Of a stretch of DNA of 64,000 bases, positions 33,982-43,192 are shown one piece after another. The position numbers and the translations under genes are program-made. This DNA is from OMPR01 sp965183835 (GTDB lineage Bacteria; Pseudomonadota; Alphaproteobacteria; Rhodobacterales; Rhodobacteraceae). Under the pieces are notes generated by a model that made no database searches, was not told the DNA's origin, and was given only the letters and a program-made list of their open reading frames with translations. Within the stretch, counting starts at the first letter, position 1; every line of letters starts with the position of its first letter. The stretch is taken from positions 186,001 through 250,000 of the forward strand of contig CBCYME010000019.1 in the NCBI GenBank assembly GCA_965183835.1. Direction: 5' to 3'.

Positions 33982-35143
33982 GCCTCCTAGTTCGTTGAGA
34001 GGAATAGGCATTTTTCTGTTCGTTATTTGCTGTTGTGTGGCTCTTTCCAATCAGGCCAATGCCACAGACGCTCATTTCACAGATTGGTCCACTCGGGAAC
34101 TGGCCCTGATCCAATCCCTGTCATTGTCCCAACTGCCACCCCCGCCACCTTCGCCTTCGAACAAATACGCCGATGATCCAAGGGCCGCGGCGTTGGGGCG
34201 TGCGATATTTAACGACAGCCGGTTCAGCGCCAACGGTAAAATCAGCTGCGCGACCTGCCACCGGCAGGACTATGGGTTTACCGATGACCTTCCCAAGGGA
34301 GTTGGCATTGGCGTCGCCGAACGACGCACCATGCCAGTTGTCGGAATGGCCTATCAAAAGTGGTTCTTTTGGGACGGTCGGGCGGATTCGCTATGGTCGC
34401 AGACGCTGGGCCCGCTGGAGAACGCAGTAGAACACGGGATTGATCGGCATCAGGTGAAGCGACTTGTACTAACGCACCACTCTGAACTCTATCAGGAAGT
34501 GTTTGAAGGCGATGCCGCAAGCCAGCCGGTCAACCAAGTCTTTGCAAACACTGGTAAGGCGCTTGCTGCACATGTCCGCACTTTGCTGCCGGAAACGACC
34601 CGGTTTGATTTGTACGCAGACGCGTTACAGCGAGAGCGCAAAGAAAACAGCGTCCTGACAACAGAGGAAACGCGCGGTCTGAGGCTCTTTGTTGGCAAAG
34701 CCAAATGCGTGAATTGCCACAACGGCCCCTTATTTACGAACGGAGAGTTCCACCACTCCGGAACCCCGGACAAGGGGGACTCAGATCCCGGACGTGGTGC
34801 TGCTTTCAAAGATCTTGCAGTGACTGAGTTTGGGTTCTTTGGTCAATGGAGCGACGCAGACCCGGAAACGGACGGCGATCATATCCGGTTTTTGGACCGG
34901 GATACGCACAAGTACGCCGGCACGTTCAAGACACCTACGTTGCGTGGCGTGTCTGATCGGCCTCCGTATATGCACAACGGAGCTTTCAAGTCGTTGGCTC
35001 AGGTCCTGAACAATTACCGTGCCGTGTCTGGTTCGCTGCGCGCTGACGAGGTTTTCCACGGCGATCTGACGGACGAGGATCTGCTCGATCTTGAGGCGTT
35101 TTTGCAAACCTTGTCATCGAACGCCAACGAAAATCACAACTAG
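33971..35143 (+). CDS. Di-heme cytochrome c peroxidase/MauG-family protein
   Basis: A 390-residue periplasmic di-heme protein. A signal or anchor segment spans about 10-31, followed by a proline-rich linker (PPPPPSPSN). The heme c sites are CATCH (93-97) and CVNCH (246-250). The C-terminal TPTLRGVSDRPPYMHNG is the family block that follows the second heme. Members reduce H2O2 or oxidise protein or small-molecule substrates (MauG). Adjacency to a FixH-like protein and two hydrolase-like proteins suggests an oxidative step in a periplasmic pathway rather than simple peroxide defence (inference). It overlaps the previous gene by 11 bases. Confidence 0.9.
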   Translation: MKAEPPSSLRGIGIFLFVICCCVALSNQANATDAHFTDWSTRELALIQSLSLSQLPPPPPSPSNKYADDPRAAALGRAIFNDSRFSANGKISCATCHRQDYGFTDDLPKGVGIGVAERRTMPVVGMAYQKWFFWDGRADSLWSQTLGPLENAVEHGIDRHQVKRLVLTHHSELYQEVFEGDAASQPVNQVFANTGKALAAHVRTLLPETTRFDLYADALQRERKENSVLTTEETRGLRLFVGKAKCVNCHNGPLFTNGEFHHSGTPDKGDSDPGRGAAFKDLAVTEFGFFGQWSDADPETDGDHIRFLDRDTHKYAGTFKTPTLRGVSDRPPYMHNGAFKSLAQVLNNYRAVSGSLRADEVFHGDLTDEDLLDLEAFLQTLSSNANENHN

Positions 35144-35158
35144 CTCGAGGGAAACTCA

Positions 35159-35554
35159 ATGAAAACAACGGCTCTGGTAACTGCTCTCTCGGTCTTCGCG
35201 ACCACGGCAAATGCCGAAGGAACGACCCGCTATATGCTGGAAGGCATTGCGGATCCGTCGACATGGGGTGCCATTCTGGCGAACCCTCAAGATCGTGGCC
35301 CCAACGCCGAGGCGCTCATGAACGCCGCAGGTTGCGAGCTGATCGACTACTACTTTGGGATGTACAACTACAAAAGCTACGTCATTATTGAGTGTCCAAA
35401 ATCTGTCGACATCGGCCCCATTCAAATCACGATGTTTGGGGCCGGAACCGTCGACAGCGGCAGTGCGACGCCAATCGTGACCACAGCTGAAATGGTCGAT
35501 GTGGCCGAGGCAGCCAAAGCCATTTCAGGCTCCTATGGCGGGCCAACTAAGTGA
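35159..35554 (+). CDS. Exported GYD-domain protein
   Basis: A 131-residue protein with a signal peptide (TALVTALSVFATTANAEG) and a small ferredoxin-like GYD-type domain (RYMLEGIADPSTWGAIL, CELIDYYFGMYNYKSYVIIE, ITMFGAGTV, partial quotes). GYD proteins are usually cytoplasmic and of unknown function, so an exported version in an operon of envelope proteins is notable. It follows the peroxidase gene by 15 bases. Confidence 0.75.
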   Translation: MKTTALVTALSVFATTANAEGTTRYMLEGIADPSTWGAILANPQDRGPNAEALMNAAGCELIDYYFGMYNYKSYVIIECPKSVDIGPIQITMFGAGTVDSGSATPIVTTAEMVDVAEAAKAISGSYGGPTK

Positions 35555-35658
35555 TCAATGCAACCAACACACAAGCGATCAGGCTTCGAACACGCCAATT
35601 GTTCGATAACCGTAACGAGGGGAAAACCCTGTTGAATAAGACATCTTGGAGGGTCGAT

Positions 35659-37017
35659 ATGATGATGCGGATACTTATGAGTTTTGTATTTGCCTTGGCG
35701 ACGACGATGGCCTTGGCCCAGGACGAACCCGCGCAGACACTGTTCACGAACGTCAATGTTTTCGATGGCGTCAATGACGAATTGCTCGAAAACGCAAACG
35801 TGTTGGTTGAAGGGAACTTGATCACGTTGGTCTCGACCGATGCAATCGACGCAGGTGATGCGTTTGTCATCAACGGAGAGGGACGCACATTGATGCCCGG
35901 CCTGATGGATATGCATACGCATTTGTCTATTGTGCGGTAATTATCAACGGCGCGTCACGAGCTTAGCCCTCTTGCACATGGCGCAATTGCGATGAAGCGG
36001 GCTGAAGGCATGCTCATGAATGGGTTTACCACTGTCATGGACGTCGGCGGGCCAGCGATTTATCTAAAGGACCTGATCGACGGAGACGCTGGTTTTTTTG
36101 GGCCGCGCATCTATTCCGCCGAGGCCTTCATTACGCAAACGAAAGGGCATGGGGATTTTCGCACGCGGATGGAATACAACCCCAACAATTCCGGAGGTAT
36201 TAAAAGTTGGTATGAATACTACACGGCTTGCATTGCCGACGGCGTAACCGAAATCCGGCGCTGTGGCAGAGAGAACTTTCGGAAAGGTGCAACTCATCTG
36301 AAGATGATGGTCGGTGGCGGTGTTTCCAGCCGGTTTGATCCGCTGCATGGTTTGCAAGGCTCACCCGAGGAAATTGCGGCAGCTGTGGAAGTGGCGCGAA
36401 ACATGAAGACCTTTGTGACCGTGCACGCATACACCGATGAATCCGTTCGAATGGCCGTTGAGGCCGGTGTTCCGCATATTCTTCACGCGCCACTGATCAC
36501 CGAAGAGACGGCCAAGCTGATGGGAGAAAAAGGCGTCTACATGCAGCCCAATCTGGAAGCGGTTCTCGGGCTTTCAGAAGAGAATGCAGCAGCGTTTCTG
36601 TCACCGGCAAGCTTTGCGAAGTGGAAATCGATCTACGACGAATACCCTGTCGCCATGGAGGCGGCGCTCAAGCATGGGGTGAAAATTGTATTTGGCACCG
36701 ACCTTCTGGCTGAGTGGAATCAAACCCTCGGATTCGACAAGACTGCGGCCCTCGAATTGCTGCAATTGGAGAAATACCTCGGCTCGGCTGGCGCGCTTCG
36801 GGCGGCAACGTCAACGGCAGCAGAGATCATCGATCTTATGGGGCCAAACAATCCATACACAGCAGGCGCGCTGGGTGTTTTGGAAGAAGGAGCATACGCA
36901 GACCTGTTGCTAGTTGATGGCAATGTTCTGGAAGACCTCGCTCTGTTGACCGACCCGGACAAGAACCTTGTGGTGATCATGAAAGACGGTGTGATCTACA
37001 AGAATGCTCTAGATTGA
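35659..37017 (+). pseudogene. Exported amidohydrolase, interrupted by an in-frame TAA
   Basis: One 453-codon frame with a signal peptide (RILMSFVFALATTMALA) and the amidohydrolase metal motif GLMDMHTHLS (His86, His88). At codon 94 (35938-35940) there is a TAA; the frame then continues without another stop through MLMNGFTTVMDVGG, the metal-ligand blocks VTVHAYTDE and PHILHAPLI, and FGTDLLAEW, to a normal C-terminus. A C-to-T change from CAA would explain it. The family hydrolyses amide or imide bonds, for example Xaa-Pro dipeptides or imidazolones. A protein restarted at 35992 would lack the signal and the HxH motif. Frame preservation suggests the lesion is recent or a sequence error. Confidence 0.85.
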
Positions 37018-37077
37018 CCCAATAAAAGCAGGCAGTTTATGCCGCCTGATGTCGAACTTTGAAACAAGGAAGTTCTA

Positions 37078-37341
37078 ATGACTGCACTCGACTACATCGC
37101 TATCGGCATGATCCTGTTCATGGCGGGCCTTGGGATCGGGGTTTTCGTGTTTCTAGGCGGTTGGCCTGGTCGCGTGGCCGCAAAGCGTCAGCATCCTTAT
37201 CGGTCTGCGGTGTCCATCGGCGGCTGGGTGACCCTGATCGCCGGGGGTGTTTTGTTCCCCTTGGTGTTGATCTGGGCCTATGCCGGATCCACGGATGCTG
37301 AAGTCGCTGCGGCCGATGTTGCGGAAGGCGGTGTCGCATGA
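37078..37341 (+). CDS. DUF3302 (YiaW-like) small membrane protein
   Basis: An 87-residue inner-membrane protein with two hydrophobic segments, joined by the family motif AAKRQHPYRSAVSIGGWVTL. Escherichia coli YiaW has the same pattern and is paired with the membrane fusion protein YiaV, exactly as here. It overlaps the next gene by 4 bases. The pair is likely one transport unit. Confidence 0.78.
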   Translation: MTALDYIAIGMILFMAGLGIGVFVFLGGWPGRVAAKRQHPYRSAVSIGGWVTLIAGGVLFPLVLIWAYAGSTDAEVAAADVAEGGVA

Positions 37342-38261
37342 TCCTTTTATTGGTTGGTGGTTACACGGGGCTGCTTTGGCTGCTGGTGAAGGTCGGTGTC
37401 TTTCCGAAGTGGTATGGCTGGATGAAGGTTTCGCCTGTTGTTGTCGGCGTGATCGCGTTCATGGTTATTTTCCTGCCGCTCAACTGGAACGCTCCCATGG
37501 GCGGCACCATGGTCACGGTCGGCTCCGTCGGGATCAAGCCTGCGGTTGCCGGACCTGTGACCGAAGTTGTCGCCAAATCCCGCACGTCGATCTCTGAGGG
37601 CGAGGTTCTCTTTGAGATCGACAAGGCGCCGTACAACGCCGCCTTGCAGCAAGCTCAGGCCCAGCTGTCGCTTGCGCAGGACAAGCTGGCGAGAAAGGAA
37701 GAATTGCTGTCGCGAAACGCGGTCGCTGAGGCCGAAGTCGAAGCTTTGCGTGCCAATGTGGCTGTTGCGGAAGCTGCCGTGATCCTGGCCGAAGTTGATC
37801 TTTCCAACACCACCGTGCGCGCGCCTTTTGACGGCATGGTTCCCGCCATGACTCTTCTGTCGGGCAACCGGGTCAGTCCCAATGTGCCTGTGCTGGCGTT
37901 TCTGGACATCAGCAACCCCGTCATCAACCTGGTCCTGAGCCAGAACCAGATCCGACATGTCCAACCGGGGCAGACGGCCGAAGCGGTGTTCAAGGCCTTT
38001 CCCGGACAGACGTTCCAGGGAACCGTGTCGGGATTGTTCCTTTCATCGACAGATGCCGAGTATGATCTGGATGGAGCCACGCCGGAAGTACCGACAATCA
38101 CTGACACAACCTACGTTGTTGTGCTGAACCTCGACACCAAAGGTCTGACTCTGCCACCGGGTTCATCGGGTCAGGGTCTGGTGTTGACGGATCAGGGGAC
38201 GAAATTCCAGTTCATCAACCAGTTGACCCTGCGTATGACCACATGGATGAACTTTTTCTGA
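37338..38261 (+). CDS. HlyD/EmrA-family membrane fusion protein (YiaV-like)
   Basis: A 307-residue adaptor with two N-terminal membrane segments (about 1-20 and 30-52), then a lipoyl half (SISEGEVLFEIDKAPYNA), a coiled-coil hairpin, the returning half with NTTVRAPFDGMV, and a beta-barrel domain. It would connect the small DUF3302 protein to the periplasm or outer membrane. No ABC or MFS partner is encoded nearby, so how transport is energised is unclear. Its stop overlaps the porin start by one base. Confidence 0.88.
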   Translation: MILLLVGGYTGLLWLLVKVGVFPKWYGWMKVSPVVVGVIAFMVIFLPLNWNAPMGGTMVTVGSVGIKPAVAGPVTEVVAKSRTSISEGEVLFEIDKAPYNAALQQAQAQLSLAQDKLARKEELLSRNAVAEAEVEALRANVAVAEAAVILAEVDLSNTTVRAPFDGMVPAMTLLSGNRVSPNVPVLAFLDISNPVINLVLSQNQIRHVQPGQTAEAVFKAFPGQTFQGTVSGLFLSSTDAEYDLDGATPEVPTITDTTYVVVLNLDTKGLTLPPGSSGQGLVLTDQGTKFQFINQLTLRMTTWMNFF

Positions 38262-39505
38262 TGCGCTTTTTGCCTGGATCTGCTGTTCTCGTCGCTGGCC
38301 TTGCATTCACGGCGAATGCGGAAGAAACGGGTCCACGAACCCGTCTGGAAGCCGCCGCGACAACCTCAATTGGCGGCCCCGCCAACGCCGAAGCGCAGCA
38401 AGAGCAGGACCGGCTGCGCAGGCTACAAACCTCACGATGGCCCGGATTTGATCGTACAATCGACCCCGCCGAATCCTGGAAAGAGAGGTTGCGGAAAGAC
38501 ACCGGCCTTGCCTTGTCGTTTGACTATCAGGCGCTTTACCAGAAATCGAACAGCACAGTTACTGGCATTGATGATGGAGCCGCCGGTCAGGCCCGCATCC
38601 TTGGTACATGGACACTGGCAGATCGCGGCGGAAGCAACCCCGGCAGCTTTGTCTTCATTCTTGAGAACCGGCACAAGCTGGGCTCTGGTCAAACCCCTGC
38701 TGGATTGGCTGGGGAAATCGGATACGCTGGGCTTACAGGGCTGACTTTCGGGGATAACGGATCGAGTTTATCTGTGGCTTATTGGTCGCAAACGATATTG
38801 GGCGGGCGCGGTGGCATTGTCGCCGGGCGCATTGATCCGGGCGACTACACAGACATCCTGGGCTATGTGAACCCTCGGACAGGTTTCCAGAACTATGCCA
38901 TCAACTATAATCCTGTGCTGACAATCCCGGACCCCGGATTCGGCATAGGTGGCGGCGTTCACCTGACAGATCAGGTCTATGTGCTTGGCATGGTCTCGGA
39001 TGCGAACGGCTCTCTGACGGATGTCGAGTGGTTTCCAGGAGGCTCGGAGTTTTACAAGTACGCACAGATCGGTTGGACACCCGCCCGCAATCAACGCTAC
39101 CTGACCAATGTGCATCTTGGTGCATATCACATCGACGCTAGAGCGGACAAAGGCCTGCCCTCCAGCTCTGGCGTCGTCTTGTCGGGTAACTATACGTTCG
39201 AAAATGATCTGATGGTGTTTGGGCGACTTGGGTGGTCCGACGGTAACGATCCTATTGCAAAACGCGGTGCCACCGGTGGTTTGATTTGGAGGCCAGGGTT
39301 TTATGATGATCTCATTGGTGTCGCGGCAACGTGGGCGGACCCGGTTTCTGCGGGCTTGGAAAGTCAGACGACCTTCGAAGCCTTTTACCGTCTGGATATC
39401 TCGGACAACGTGGCGCTAACAGCCGATGTTCAATACATCAACAACCCCGGCTTCACTTCCGACGACCCCCTCATCTTTGGCCTGAGGCTGCGCTTCAACC
39501 TCTGA
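38261..39505 (+). CDS. OprB-family carbohydrate-selective porin
   Basis: A 414-residue outer-membrane protein. A signal peptide (RFLPGSAVLVAGLAFTANA) precedes a short coiled region and many amphipathic beta strands. Family blocks are LALSFDYQALYQKSN near residue 80, the central GRIDPGDYTDILG, and the terminal LTADVQYINNPG and RLRFNL. OprB-type porins admit sugars or other small polar molecules. As the last gene of the operon it would supply the outer-membrane entry or exit path for the substrate of the periplasmic enzymes. ATG 38261 is chosen by the one-base overlap with the upstream stop. Confidence 0.88.
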   Translation: MRFLPGSAVLVAGLAFTANAEETGPRTRLEAAATTSIGGPANAEAQQEQDRLRRLQTSRWPGFDRTIDPAESWKERLRKDTGLALSFDYQALYQKSNSTVTGIDDGAAGQARILGTWTLADRGGSNPGSFVFILENRHKLGSGQTPAGLAGEIGYAGLTGLTFGDNGSSLSVAYWSQTILGGRGGIVAGRIDPGDYTDILGYVNPRTGFQNYAINYNPVLTIPDPGFGIGGGVHLTDQVYVLGMVSDANGSLTDVEWFPGGSEFYKYAQIGWTPARNQRYLTNVHLGAYHIDARADKGLPSSSGVVLSGNYTFENDLMVFGRLGWSDGNDPIAKRGATGGLIWRPGFYDDLIGVAATWADPVSAGLESQTTFEAFYRLDISDNVALTADVQYINNPGFTSDDPLIFGLRLRFNL

Positions 39506-39509
39506 CAAA

Positions 39510-39542
39510 GCGGCCCTTCGTGTAAGACGTCGCGAAGGCCGC
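39510..39542 (+). terminator. Hairpin at the end of the exported-protein operon
   Basis: GCGGCC(C)TTCG pairs with CGAAGGCCGC across a 12-base loop, starting 5 bases after the porin stop. There is no T-tract, so it may act with Rho or as an RNA-stabilising hairpin. Confidence 0.5.
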
Positions 39543-39685
39543 GAGACCGCTCTTGGACGAAGCCGCTCGCGCGGCACTGGCGCTTGTGGCAAGTGTATTC
39601 AAGCATCCCACATGTTGGCGGATTTTGCGATCTGGCTGATCTGTTTGACGATTGAGGTTTCTCAATCGACAGACAGGAGGATTTC

Positions 39686-40573
39686 ATGGTCAGCGAGAGA
39701 ACAACGCCGCTTCGTGAGCGGATGATCGAAGATATGCGCATTCGGGGTTTAGGGCCGCAATCTCAACGGGCGCATATTCGGGCGATCAAGGATTTTGCCG
39801 GATTTCTGAAGCATTCACCAGATACGGCGACACCCGAGGAGCTGCGCGCGTATCAGCTTCACATGACAGATACCGAGGTCACGCCCTCGGTCTACAATGC
39901 CCGCATCACTGCCTTGCGTTTCTTTTTCTCGATGACCTGCGGGCGTGATGGGATGAAGAAGTACATGCAATTCCGCACCGAGCCGCGCAAACTGCCTGCT
40001 GTGCTCAGCGTCGAAGAGGTTTCAGAACTTTTGGCGGTGGCACCGGGTCCGGGGCTCAAATATCGAGCGGCACTCAGTATCTCTTATGGTGCTGGCCTGC
40101 GCGCCTCTGAGGTCTGCAATCTCACGACCAGTGATATCGACAGTGATCGAATGTTGATCCATGTCGTGCAGGGCAAGGGGCGTAAAGACCGCAAGGTGAT
40201 GCTGTCACCTGGATTGCTCGACCTGTTGCGTGATTATTGGTGCGAAGCACGTCCCGAGGGCTGGATGTTCCCCGGCAAGCCAAAGATCAACCCGATCTCA
40301 CCCCGCCAGTTGAACAGGGCATTTACGTCCGCCAAGCGCATGGCCGGGATCAACAGACCCGCAACGCTGCACACACTACGGCACAGCTTTGCCACCCATT
40401 TGCTGGAAGCCGGGACAGATGTTCGGGTGATCCAAGTGCTGCTTGGCCATGCCAAGCTGACGACCACAGCCCAGTACACCAAAGTCGCCACCAAGATGAT
40501 CCGGGATACGACCAGCCCGTTTGAAGCCCTCAAACAATTGAACCTGCAGACACGCAAGAAGCGACCCGGATGA
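39686..40573 (+). CDS. IS91-associated tyrosine recombinase (copy 1)
   Basis: A 295-residue phage-integrase-type recombinase. The N-terminal SAM-like core-binding domain includes RAHIRAIKDFAGFLK. The catalytic residues are Arg in GAGLRASEVCNL, His-x-x-Arg in HTLRHSFATHL, His in LLGHAKLTTT and Tyr in AQYTKVA. CAGGAGG lies 8 bases upstream of the ATG. The protein is identical to that of copy 2. Its role in IS91 transposition is not established; it may resolve or circularise intermediates (inference). Confidence 0.92.
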   Translation: MVSERTTPLRERMIEDMRIRGLGPQSQRAHIRAIKDFAGFLKHSPDTATPEELRAYQLHMTDTEVTPSVYNARITALRFFFSMTCGRDGMKKYMQFRTEPRKLPAVLSVEEVSELLAVAPGPGLKYRAALSISYGAGLRASEVCNLTTSDIDSDRMLIHVVQGKGRKDRKVMLSPGLLDLLRDYWCEARPEGWMFPGKPKINPISPRQLNRAFTSAKRMAGINRPATLHTLRHSFATHLLEAGTDVRVIQVLLGHAKLTTTAQYTKVATKMIRDTTSPFEALKQLNLQTRKKRPG

Positions 40574-40583
40574 CGGACGGGGA

Positions 40584-41778
40584 TTGCCCCGCCCAAGGCT
40601 GGAGGTTGCTGACATATTCCGCAAGCACGGTCCCGCGTGGCGGCGGGCCAATGCAGGGCATGTCAGCCTGAGCCAGCTGAAGGTGATGTCGGCGATAGAG
40701 GCCTGCCGGACCGAGGCACTCGGTGGGCATGTGGCAGCCTGCACCAAGTGCGATCACCAGCATATCGCCTACAATAGCTGCAAGAACCGGCATTGCCCGA
40801 AGTGTCAGGGACCTGCTGCGCGTGACTGGATGGCGGCACGGGCCGAAGACTTGCTGCCCGTTGAGTACTTCCATGTGGTCTTCACCCTGCCAGCCGAGAT
40901 TGCCCGCATCGCCCCTTTGGAACAAGCGGGCCGTCTACGGCCTGCTGTTCCGGGCGTCCGCCGAGACCGTGATGACCATCGCCGCTGATCCCAAGCGCAT
41001 GGGTGCTCGCGTTGGCATGACCAGCGTGCTGCATACTTGGGGATCTGCGCTGACGCATCATCCCCACATTCACATGATCGTCCCGGGCGGCGGCCTGTCA
41101 CCGGGTGGCACTCGGTGGATCGCCAGCAAACCGGGCTTCTTCCTGCATGTGCGAGTGTTGTCGCGCCTGTTCCGACGCCTGTTCATCGAAGGGTTGATGG
41201 CGCTGCATCGCTCGGGTGATCTGGCGTTTTATAGTGACCTAAAAGGGCTGGCTAAAACCGGTGCATTTGCAAACTGGTTGGCCCCGTTCCGCAAAATTGA
41301 ATGGGTGGTCTATGCCAAACCACCCTTCGGCGGACCGGAGGCAGTTCTGGCCTACCTCAGTCGTTACACGCACCGTGTCGCAATCTCGAACCAGCGCCTC
41401 GTCTGCGCCGATGCAAACGCCGTAGCGTTCCGATGGAAGGACTATCGCATCAAGAGTGGTGACCGACAAAAGGTGATGCGTTTGCCCACAGAAGAGTTCA
41501 TCCGACGGTTCCTGATGCATGTTCTGCCCGACGGGTTCCACCGCATCCGACATTACGGTTTGCTGGCTTCCGCTCAACGCAAGGCCAACATCGCAAAGGT
41601 CCGTGCCCTGATTGGGGCAAGCGCTCCAGAACAAGAACCACGCTACGCCGATGATCCCGCACCACTTGCATTGCGGGAACCATGCCCCTGTTGTGGTGGC
41701 ACGATGCTGATCATCGAAACATTCAAACGCGGGCAGATTCCCCGATCCCGCGCCCCACCAAGGAAACAGGCCGCATGA
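40584..41778 (+). pseudogene. IS91-family transposase, copy 1, frameshifted
   Basis: Same gene as 43193-44386, but a run of three C (43521-43523 in copy 2) is four C here (40912-40915). This shifts the frame after residue 109 and ends the product early (stop at 40986-40988) before the HUH and Y2 motifs. The downstream part stays open in the other frame. Either the copy is inactive or the extra C is a base-calling error. Confidence 0.9.
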
Positions 41779-42294
41779 TCAATTGCCCGTTCATCTCATC
41801 CTATGCAAACCGGTTGCTTCAGCGACAACGGCCAAAATCCGTTGTGCGCAGCGATCCCAGAAGTCACATAAAAGGTGCAAATCGACAGCGCACTAGGCCA
41901 ATTCCACGGCAACCGCGCTTGCCGAACGGCAAAACAGCCACCTTCAATCCGCAAAACAACGCATCCGCAGCAGCTTCAAAACCAGCCCACAGCGCTCTTT
42001 CCCCATAGATACCGCCCAGCCCCCGCGGCTTCCTCCCTGAGAGATTTTCCAACGCGGGCCACCCTCTCGCCAAGCCGCAACCGCACACTCTGGCCCGCAT
42101 CAGAAAATCTTCATCAATTTCGACGTATGCCGCAAGACCAATCGAGGTCTCCATTGGGCTCAAGGACGAAGCCGCTCGCGCGGCACTGGCGCTTGTGGCA
42201 AGTGTATTCAAGCATCCCACATGTTGGCGGATTTTGCGATCTGGCTGATCTGTTTGACGATTGAGGTTTCTCAATCGACAGACAGGAGGATTTC

Positions 42295-43182
42295 ATGGTC
42301 AGCGAGAGAACAACGCCGCTTCGTGAGCGGATGATCGAAGATATGCGCATTCGGGGTTTAGGGCCGCAATCTCAACGGGCGCATATTCGGGCGATCAAGG
42401 ATTTTGCCGGATTTCTGAAGCATTCACCAGATACGGCGACACCCGAGGAGCTGCGCGCGTATCAGCTTCACATGACAGATACCGAGGTCACGCCCTCGGT
42501 CTACAATGCCCGCATCACTGCCTTGCGTTTCTTTTTCTCGATGACCTGCGGGCGTGATGGGATGAAGAAGTACATGCAATTCCGCACCGAGCCGCGCAAA
42601 CTGCCTGCTGTGCTCAGCGTCGAAGAGGTTTCAGAACTTTTGGCGGTGGCACCGGGTCCGGGGCTCAAATATCGAGCGGCACTCAGTATCTCTTATGGTG
42701 CTGGCCTGCGCGCCTCTGAGGTCTGCAATCTCACGACCAGTGATATCGACAGTGATCGAATGTTGATCCATGTCGTGCAGGGCAAGGGGCGTAAAGACCG
42801 CAAGGTGATGCTGTCACCTGGATTGCTCGACCTGTTGCGTGATTATTGGTGCGAAGCACGTCCCGAGGGCTGGATGTTCCCCGGCAAGCCAAAGATCAAC
42901 CCGATCTCACCCCGCCAGTTGAACAGGGCATTTACGTCCGCCAAGCGCATGGCCGGGATCAACAGACCCGCAACGCTGCACACACTACGGCACAGCTTTG
43001 CCACCCATTTGCTGGAAGCCGGGACAGATGTTCGGGTGATCCAAGTGCTGCTTGGCCATGCCAAGCTGACGACCACAGCCCAGTACACCAAAGTCGCCAC
43101 CAAGATGATCCGGGATACGACCAGCCCGTTTGAAGCCCTCAAACAATTGAACCTGCAGACACGCAAGAAGCGACCCGGATGA
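42295..43182 (+). CDS. IS91-associated tyrosine recombinase (copy 2)
   Basis: Identical 295-residue product to the recombinase at 39686-40573, with the same Arg, His-x-x-Arg and Tyr residues and the same CAGGAGG ribosome-binding site. It ends 10 bases before the transposase start. Confidence 0.92.
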   Translation: MVSERTTPLRERMIEDMRIRGLGPQSQRAHIRAIKDFAGFLKHSPDTATPEELRAYQLHMTDTEVTPSVYNARITALRFFFSMTCGRDGMKKYMQFRTEPRKLPAVLSVEEVSELLAVAPGPGLKYRAALSISYGAGLRASEVCNLTTSDIDSDRMLIHVVQGKGRKDRKVMLSPGLLDLLRDYWCEARPEGWMFPGKPKINPISPRQLNRAFTSAKRMAGINRPATLHTLRHSFATHLLEAGTDVRVIQVLLGHAKLTTTAQYTKVATKMIRDTTSPFEALKQLNLQTRKKRPG

Positions 43183-43192
43183 CGGACGGGGA

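Larger units (their letters stand above)
39555..42115 (+). mobile_element. IS91-family element, copy 1 (transposase frameshifted)
   Basis: A 2561-bp unit that repeats at 42164-44723. Limits are the first and last bases shared by the two copies (GGACGAAG... to ...AAAATCTTCATC). It carries a tyrosine recombinase (intact) and a Y2 transposase with a 1-base insertion in a C-run at 40912-40915. The shared unit is preceded by CTT|GG here and CAA|GG in copy 2, so the bases ending one into the unit read CTTG and CAAG, resembling the CAAG-type target preference of IS91. The 337 bases after the transposase are non-coding and should hold oriIS. Confidence 0.88.

Noticed and set aside
41682..42008. Open frame of 108 codons after the IS91 transposase (repeated at 44290-44616)
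   Set aside because: It is mostly the transposase C-terminus in another frame plus the non-coding IS91 tail. It recurs only because the element is duplicated.
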